Below are positions 13,381-16,300 of a stretch of DNA of 16,300 nt, in pieces. A program made the translations under genes and the position numbers. Origin of the DNA: DASSUC01 sp035649895 (lineage in GTDB: Bacteria; Actinomycetota; Actinomycetes; Mycobacteriales; Micromonosporaceae); assembly GCA_035649895.1 (NCBI GenBank), contig DASRIS010000180.1, positions 1-16,300 of the forward strand, read 5' to 3'. Positions within the stretch are counted from its first letter, which is position 1. Each line of letters starts with the position of its first letter. The notes under the pieces were generated by a model. It saw only the letters and a program-made list of their open reading frames with translations. It was not told where the DNA came from and searched no databases.

Positions 13381-14721
13381 TCACGCCCGTCGCCCTTGGC
13401 TCGGCCAGCCACCGGTTGGGGCCGCCTGGCGCGCCGGGCTGGCGGGCCCGAGGGCCGGCGGGTGCGGCGGGCCTACCTGCCCAAGGGCCGGCGCTGCGCT
13501 CTGCCGCGGGGTGACTGTCGGCAGCGGCACCGTGGCCAGGACCCGCCCGATGATGTGGTCGGCCGGCACGTCGTCGGCGAGCGCGTCGTAGGAGAGCACC
13601 AGCCGGTGGCGCAGGATGTCCGGCGCCACGTCCTGGATGTCCTGCGGCAGCGCGTAGTCACGCCCCCGCAGCAGCGCCAGCGCCCGGGCCGCCCGCACTG
13701 TGCCGAGCGAGGCCCGCGGGCTGGCGCCGTACTGGATGAGCTGAGCGACGTCGGCCATGCCGTAGTCGGCCGGGTCGCGGGTGGCCAGGACCAGGCGCAC
13801 CGCGTAGTCGACCAAGGCGTTGTGCACGAAGACGCCATCGGCCTTGCGCTGCAGGCTGATCAGGTCGGTCGAGGTGAAGACCGGCGACGGCTCCGGCGGG
13901 GTCACCCCCATCCGGTAGACGATCTCCCGCTCCTCGGCATCCGTCGGGTACCCCACCAGGATCTTCATGAGGAACCGGTCCCGCTGCGCCTCGGGCAGCG
14001 GGTAGACGCCCTCCTGCTCGATCGGGTTCTGGGTCGCCATCACCAGGAACGGGTTGGGTACCGGGTGGGTCTCCCCGCCGATCGACACCTGCTGCTCGGC
14101 CATGACCTCGAGCAGGGCCGACTGGACCTTGGCCGGAGCCCGGTTGATCTCGTCGGCGAGCAGGAAGTTGACGAACACCGGGCCGAGCTCGACATCGAAC
14201 TTCTCGCTCGACTGGCGGTAGATCCGGGTACCCACGATGTCGGCGGGCACCAGGTCGGGCGTGAACTGAACCCGCGCGAACGTGCCACCAACCACCCTCG
14301 CCAGGGTCTCCACCGCCAGGGTCTTGGCCACCCCCGGCACGCCCTCCAGCAGGCAGTGCCCCCGCGCGAGCAGCGCGACGAACATCCGCTCGATCAGCCG
14401 GTCCTGCCCGACGATCACCCGCTTGACCTCGAACAGGGCGCGTTCCAGCAGGGTGGCGTCCTGCGCCGGGGTCGTCACCGCGGAGCCGGGCACCGCCGGC
14501 GGTCCGGCCGCCGATGGAGCCGCCGCCGAGGCCGCGGACGAAGCCGCCGCCGAAGCCGCGGACGAAGCCGCCGGCGGGGCCGCCACCGAAGCCGCCGCCG
14601 ACACCGCCGATGGGGCCGCGGGCGAGGCTGCCACCGAAGCCGCCGGCGAGGCCGGGTTGGCCGGCGTCGGTGGGACGCCGGGGCGTGACGGTCCGGGCGC
14701 GGGCATGGTCGGCTGGGCCAC
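13381..14721 (-). CDS. moxR: MoxR-family AAA+ ATPase with alanine-rich N-terminal extension
   Basis: The 446-residue product has a standard MoxR ATPase core from about residue 90. Walker A is GVPGVAKT (127-134), with the MoxR-typical A before KT. Walker B is FLLADEINRAP (186-196). Sensor 1 is MATQNPIEQEG, and the arginine-finger region is LPEAQRDRFLMK. The C-terminal lid helices end near VTPRQSAAP, followed by a Pro/Ala-rich tail. The first about 80 residues are unusual: runs of Ala/Ser/Pro with no fold, encoded by repetitive DNA (14512-14662). MoxR ATPases act as chaperones with VWA partners, here encoded downstream in the same operon. I chose GTG at 14721 because GGAGG sits four bases upstream; an ATG at 14706 is also in frame. 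Counterpart of Rv1479. Confidence 0.93.
   Translation of the reverse strand: MAQPTMPAPGPSRPGVPPTPANPASPAASVAASPAAPSAVSAAASVAAPPAASSAASAAASSAASAAAPSAAGPPAVPGSAVTTPAQDATLLERALFEVKRVIVGQDRLIERMFVALLARGHCLLEGVPGVAKTLAVETLARVVGGTFARVQFTPDLVPADIVGTRIYRQSSEKFDVELGPVFVNFLLADEINRAPAKVQSALLEVMAEQQVSIGGETHPVPNPFLVMATQNPIEQEGVYPLPEAQRDRFLMKILVGYPTDAEEREIVYRMGVTPPEPSPVFTSTDLISLQRKADGVFVHNALVDYAVRLVLATRDPADYGMADVAQLIQYGASPRASLGTVRAARALALLRGRDYALPQDIQDVAPDILRHRLVLSYDALADDVPADHIIGRVLATVPLPTVTPRQSAAPALGQVGPPHPPALGPASPARQAAPTGGWPSQGRRA
14512..14662. repeat. GCC-rich imperfect tandem repeat inside the moxR 5' end
   Basis: The 18-base block GCCGCGGACGAAGCCGCC occurs at 14531-14548 and again at 14555-14572, a 24-base period. 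Variants of GAAGCCGCC recur through the stretch. It encodes the Ala/Ser-rich N-terminal extension and is the kind of sequence likely to change length by slippage. Confidence 0.7.
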
Positions 14722-14900
14722 CGGTCCTCCACAGAGGGTCGAGCGGGTACGACAGCACCAAGCCTGACACGCCCACCCCACCAGACCGACGGCAGCGGTA
14801 CGGACCGGCGCCAGCCCCGATCGGACTGACTGAATCGTCCGAATGGGCACGTCCCAAGGGTGGACATCACCACTCGCTGGCTGGGTACCATTTTCATCGT

Positions 14901-14932
14901 CGCCGGGCGGCTTCCCCCGTGGCCGCCCGGCG
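14901..14932 (+). terminator. 11-bp hairpin in the moxR upstream region
   Basis: CGCCGGGCGGC (14901-14911) and GCCGCCCGGCG (14922-14932) pair perfectly around a ten-base loop and are followed on the plus strand by CTTCACATTTAATT. That looks like a terminator, but no plus-strand gene precedes it. It could end a transcript from an unseen promoter or serve another role. Confidence 0.4.
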
Positions 14933-15129
14933 CTTCACATTTAATTGGCGCGGAGACTATTCGACGTCTATACGTCTACCCACGTCGCCAATCTCTCTCC
15001 CGGTAGCAACGCCTAACCGTGTCATTTCAGCCCGTATCCGTGGTCGTGTGACCTCCCGGATCGTGGCGGAGGGGCCCCGCCGCCCATCGGACGCCCCCCA
15101 GGCTGCGGCAGCCTCCGCCGCACCGGCCA

Positions 15130-15135
15130 TAGGCT
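15130..15135 (+). promoter_or_regulatory. Candidate -10 box, leaderless start of the 15142 gene
   Basis: TAGGCT ends six bases before the GTG at 15142, the same hexamer and spacing as at the ferrochelatase gene. There is no Shine-Dalgarno. Confidence 0.55.
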
Positions 15136-15141
15136 GGGCCG

Positions 15142-15351
15142 GTGGCCGCTGTCGACGATGCACCGGGCTCCCGCACCTGCTCGGCCAGGGGCTGCCGCCA
15201 GCCCGCCCGGTGGGCGCTGCGCTGGAACAACCCCAAGCTGCACCCGCCGGACCGGCGGAAGACCTGGCTCGCCTGCGACGAGCATCGCGAGCACCTGAGC
15301 GCGTTCCTGTCCGCCCGCGGGTTTCTCCGCGAGGTGGCGTCGTCGCCGTAG
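15142..15351 (+). CDS. Small Cys/His-rich conserved actinobacterial protein
   Basis: The 69-residue protein has C13-x4-C18 near the start and C45-x2-H48 (ACDEH) near the end, a spacing suited to one structural zinc. The middle, RWALRWNNPKLHPPDRRKTW, is strongly conserved in my recollection of actinobacterial homologues. Some database entries label these 'acetone carboxylase', which the sequence does not support: no ATPase or carboxylase motif fits in 69 residues. Function is unknown; a protein- or nucleic-acid-binding role is possible. It is followed after 17 bases by the PH-domain gene, which has its own -10 box. Confidence 0.82.
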   Translation: MAAVDDAPGSRTCSARGCRQPARWALRWNNPKLHPPDRRKTWLACDEHREHLSAFLSARGFLREVASSP

Positions 15352-15356
15352 TCGCA

Positions 15357-15362
15357 TACGCT
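15357..15362 (+). promoter_or_regulatory. Candidate -10 box, leaderless start of the first PH-domain gene
   Basis: TACGCT ends six bases before the GTG at 15369, with no Shine-Dalgarno between. It starts six bases after the preceding stop codon. Confidence 0.5.
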
Positions 15363-15368
15363 TTCAGC

Positions 15369-15872
15369 GTGACCGAGCCACTCGCGAGCGCGCTTGACCC
15401 GTGGCCCGATACGGTGCGGTGGCGTCCGGTGTCCACGCGGCTGATCTGGGTGGAGGAGCTTGCGCTGCTGCTCGGCATGGGCTCGCTGGTGCTCGGCTGC
15501 GCGGTCGCCTGGCGGGTGCTCGACTGGCGGCTGCTGGGCGTGGCAGCCCTGGTGCTGGCGGCGGTCGGCCTCGTCCGCGCGGTCGCCATCGTGCGCACGG
15601 TGCGCGCCTGGGGCTACGCGGAACGAGAGCGCGACCTGCTGGTACGCCATGGTCGCATCGTCCGCCGCCTGTCGATCGTGCCGTACGCCCGCATGCAGTT
15701 CGTCGACGTCAGCGCGGGACCGCTGGAGCGCGTCTTCGGCCTGGCCACGGTGCAGCTGCACACTGCCGCGGCGGCGACGGACGCGCGGGTGCCGGGGCTT
15801 GAGCCGGCCGAGGCGGCCCGGCTCCGCGACCGTCTCGCCGCACTCGGCGAGGACCGGTCCGAGGGGCTATGA
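15369..15872 (+). CDS. Bacterial PH-domain (YdbS-like) membrane protein
   Basis: The 167-residue protein has two membrane helices (about 28-48 and 55-76), then a bPH2 domain (about 80-160): a short Y-x-E-x-E-x-D-LLVRHGRIVRR strand pair, LSIVPYARMQFVDVSAGPLERVFGLATVQLHT, and a C-terminal helix with LEPAEAARLRDRL. The 'iPy.RiQ.v.v..g.leR..gla.v.l.t' pattern is diagnostic of the YdbS/YdbT group. These are paired membrane proteins of unsettled function, linked in B. subtilis to resistance to certain bacteriocins. The next gene, a second PH-domain protein, overlaps by four bases (ATGA), so the two are coupled. The GTG at 15369 has a TACGCT box six bases upstream. An in-frame upstream extension through the 15142 gene is rejected. 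Confidence 0.88.
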   Translation: MTEPLASALDPWPDTVRWRPVSTRLIWVEELALLLGMGSLVLGCAVAWRVLDWRLLGVAALVLAAVGLVRAVAIVRTVRAWGYAERERDLLVRHGRIVRRLSIVPYARMQFVDVSAGPLERVFGLATVQLHTAAAATDARVPGLEPAEAARLRDRLAALGEDRSEGL

Positions 15873-15892
15873 CCAACGGGGCTATGACCAAC
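15863..15892 (+). repeat. 15-bp tandem duplication over the second PH-domain gene start
   Basis: GGGGCTATGACCAAC occurs twice in direct succession (15863-15877, 15878-15892). Each copy carries a G-rich Shine-Dalgarno-like run and an in-frame ATG, so two starts (15869 and 15884) are possible, five codons apart. Confidence 0.85.
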
Positions 15893-16300
15893 GCCGCGGA
15901 GCCGGTGACCCGGCTGCACCCTCTGAGCCCGCTGCTGCGCAGCATCCGGCTGCTGCTGTTCGCCATCGCCGCGATCTCCTGGCAGGGGTACGACAAGCTC
16001 GGCTTGGCCAGCTGGCTGGTCCTGGTCGGGCTGGTGCTGCTCGGTGTCGGCGCGCTGTCCGTGGTGAGCTGGTGGTTCACCGGCTACCACGTGGTCGGCC
16101 GGGAGCTGCGGGTGTACGAGGGAATGCTGTGGCGGCGTACCCGGGCGATCCCGCTGGAGCGGCTGCAGGCGGTGGATGTCGTCCGCCCGGCGCTCGCCCG
16201 CCTGGCCGGCCTGGCTGAGCTGCGGCTGGAGGTGGTGGGTGCGGGCAAGACCGAGGCGCCGCTGGCGTTCCTACCCATCGGTGACGCGGTTGCCCTGCGC
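15869..16300 (+). CDS. Second bacterial PH-domain (YdbT-like) membrane protein, C-terminus beyond the window
   Basis: The visible 144 residues have a short N-terminal tail, two membrane helices (about 24-40 and 48-67), and the start of a bPH2 domain: TGYHVVGRELRVYEGMLWRR, then RAIPLERLQAVDVVRPALARLAGLAELRLEVVG. This is the same pattern as the preceding gene. YdbT-type proteins carry several PH domains in series and run to about 400-500 residues, so more probably follows. The ATG at 15869 overlaps the previous stop (ATGA); a duplicate ATG at 15884 lies inside the 15-base tandem repeat. Acts at the cytoplasmic membrane, presumably in complex with the first PH-domain protein. Confidence 0.87.
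   Translation, partial: MTNGAMTNAAEPVTRLHPLSPLLRSIRLLLFAIAAISWQGYDKLGLASWLVLVGLVLLGVGALSVVSWWFTGYHVVGRELRVYEGMLWRRTRAIPLERLQAVDVVRPALARLAGLAELRLEVVGAGKTEAPLAFLPIGDAVALR

Larger units (their letters stand above)
14722..15141. other. 420-base intergenic region between moxR and the small Cys/His protein gene
   Basis: No convincing gene lies here. It should hold the moxR promoter on the minus strand and the promoter of the 15142 gene on the plus strand (TAGGCT at 15130). It contains a strong hairpin at 14901-14932 and an A/T-richer block (about 14935-15030) with a seven-base inverted repeat, ATTGGCG (14944-14950) and CGCCAAT (14986-14992), enclosing GACGT-CTAT-ACGTC. The A/T-rich block stands out from the surrounding high-GC DNA. 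Confidence 0.5.

Noticed and set aside
13320..13412. Longer DUF58 start overlapping moxR
   Set aside because: GGGAGG four bases before the GTG at 13319 and the family N-terminus argue for the shorter form.
14512..14662. Repeats as a CRISPR array
   Set aside because: The repeats are short, contiguous and in phase with the moxR codons; there are no spacers or cas genes.
13240..14688. Plus-strand open frame of 482 codons
   Set aside because: Antisense to moxR and DUF58; Arg/His/Gly-rich with no motifs.

Overview
This is a high-GC chromosomal segment from an actinobacterium. The evidence is the strong G/C bias, frequent GTG (and one TTG) starts, repeated leaderless-type promoters, and gene order. 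The block moxR - DUF58 - VWA - fabG(mabA) - fabI(inhA-type) - ferrochelatase - opposite-strand hypothetical - nfeD - SPFH follows the order of Mycobacterium tuberculosis Rv1479-Rv1488 as I recall it. A Micromonosporaceae-type genome is plausible, but that is inference. I see no phage, transposon, CRISPR, tRNA or rRNA gene.

Layout. Position 1 opens inside a class III aminotransferase (minus). Next come a broken small membrane-protein gene (401-872, minus) and a SpoU-family RNA 2'-O-methyltransferase (924-1727, minus). Three back-to-back hairpins (1763-1857) separate these from the nfeD-SPFH membrane pair (1882-3595, minus). A divergent serine beta-lactamase-like hydrolase (3655-4962, plus) overlaps tail to tail with a DUF3097 gene (4946-5755, minus). 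A conserved hypothetical gene (6009-6800, plus) converges on ferrochelatase (6816-7862, minus), with a hairpin that holds both stop codons. FabI (7956-8726) and FabG (8796-9500) form the fatty-acid elongation pair upstream of the ferrochelatase.

The stretch 9501-10011, between fabG and a plus-strand Ser/Thr kinase, is the least ordinary part. It has a possible promoter, a 16-codon leader ORF, a clean three-way-junction RNA fold (9686-9779), and a 30-residue single-helix membrane protein gene. The Shine-Dalgarno of that small gene can pair with one arm of the fold. The kinase (10012-11349) follows; it has a proline-rich linker and about four C-terminal membrane helices but no obvious sensor domain. 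This is the best candidate here for an undescribed regulatory unit, but it rests on reading by eye.

The minus-strand operon moxR - DUF58 - VWA (14721 down to 11449) encodes an AAA+ ATPase and its usual partners. A 420-base intergenic stretch with inverted repeats precedes a small Cys/His protein (15142-15351) and two bacterial PH-domain membrane proteins (15369-15872 and 15869 to the window end), all plus strand.

How the genes relate. FabG and FabI act in the reductive steps of type II fatty-acid elongation; the ferrochelatase acts late in haem synthesis; NfeD/SPFH and the PH-domain pair are membrane-organising families; MoxR/DUF58/VWA form a chaperone-like module. Most of the window is core chromosome.
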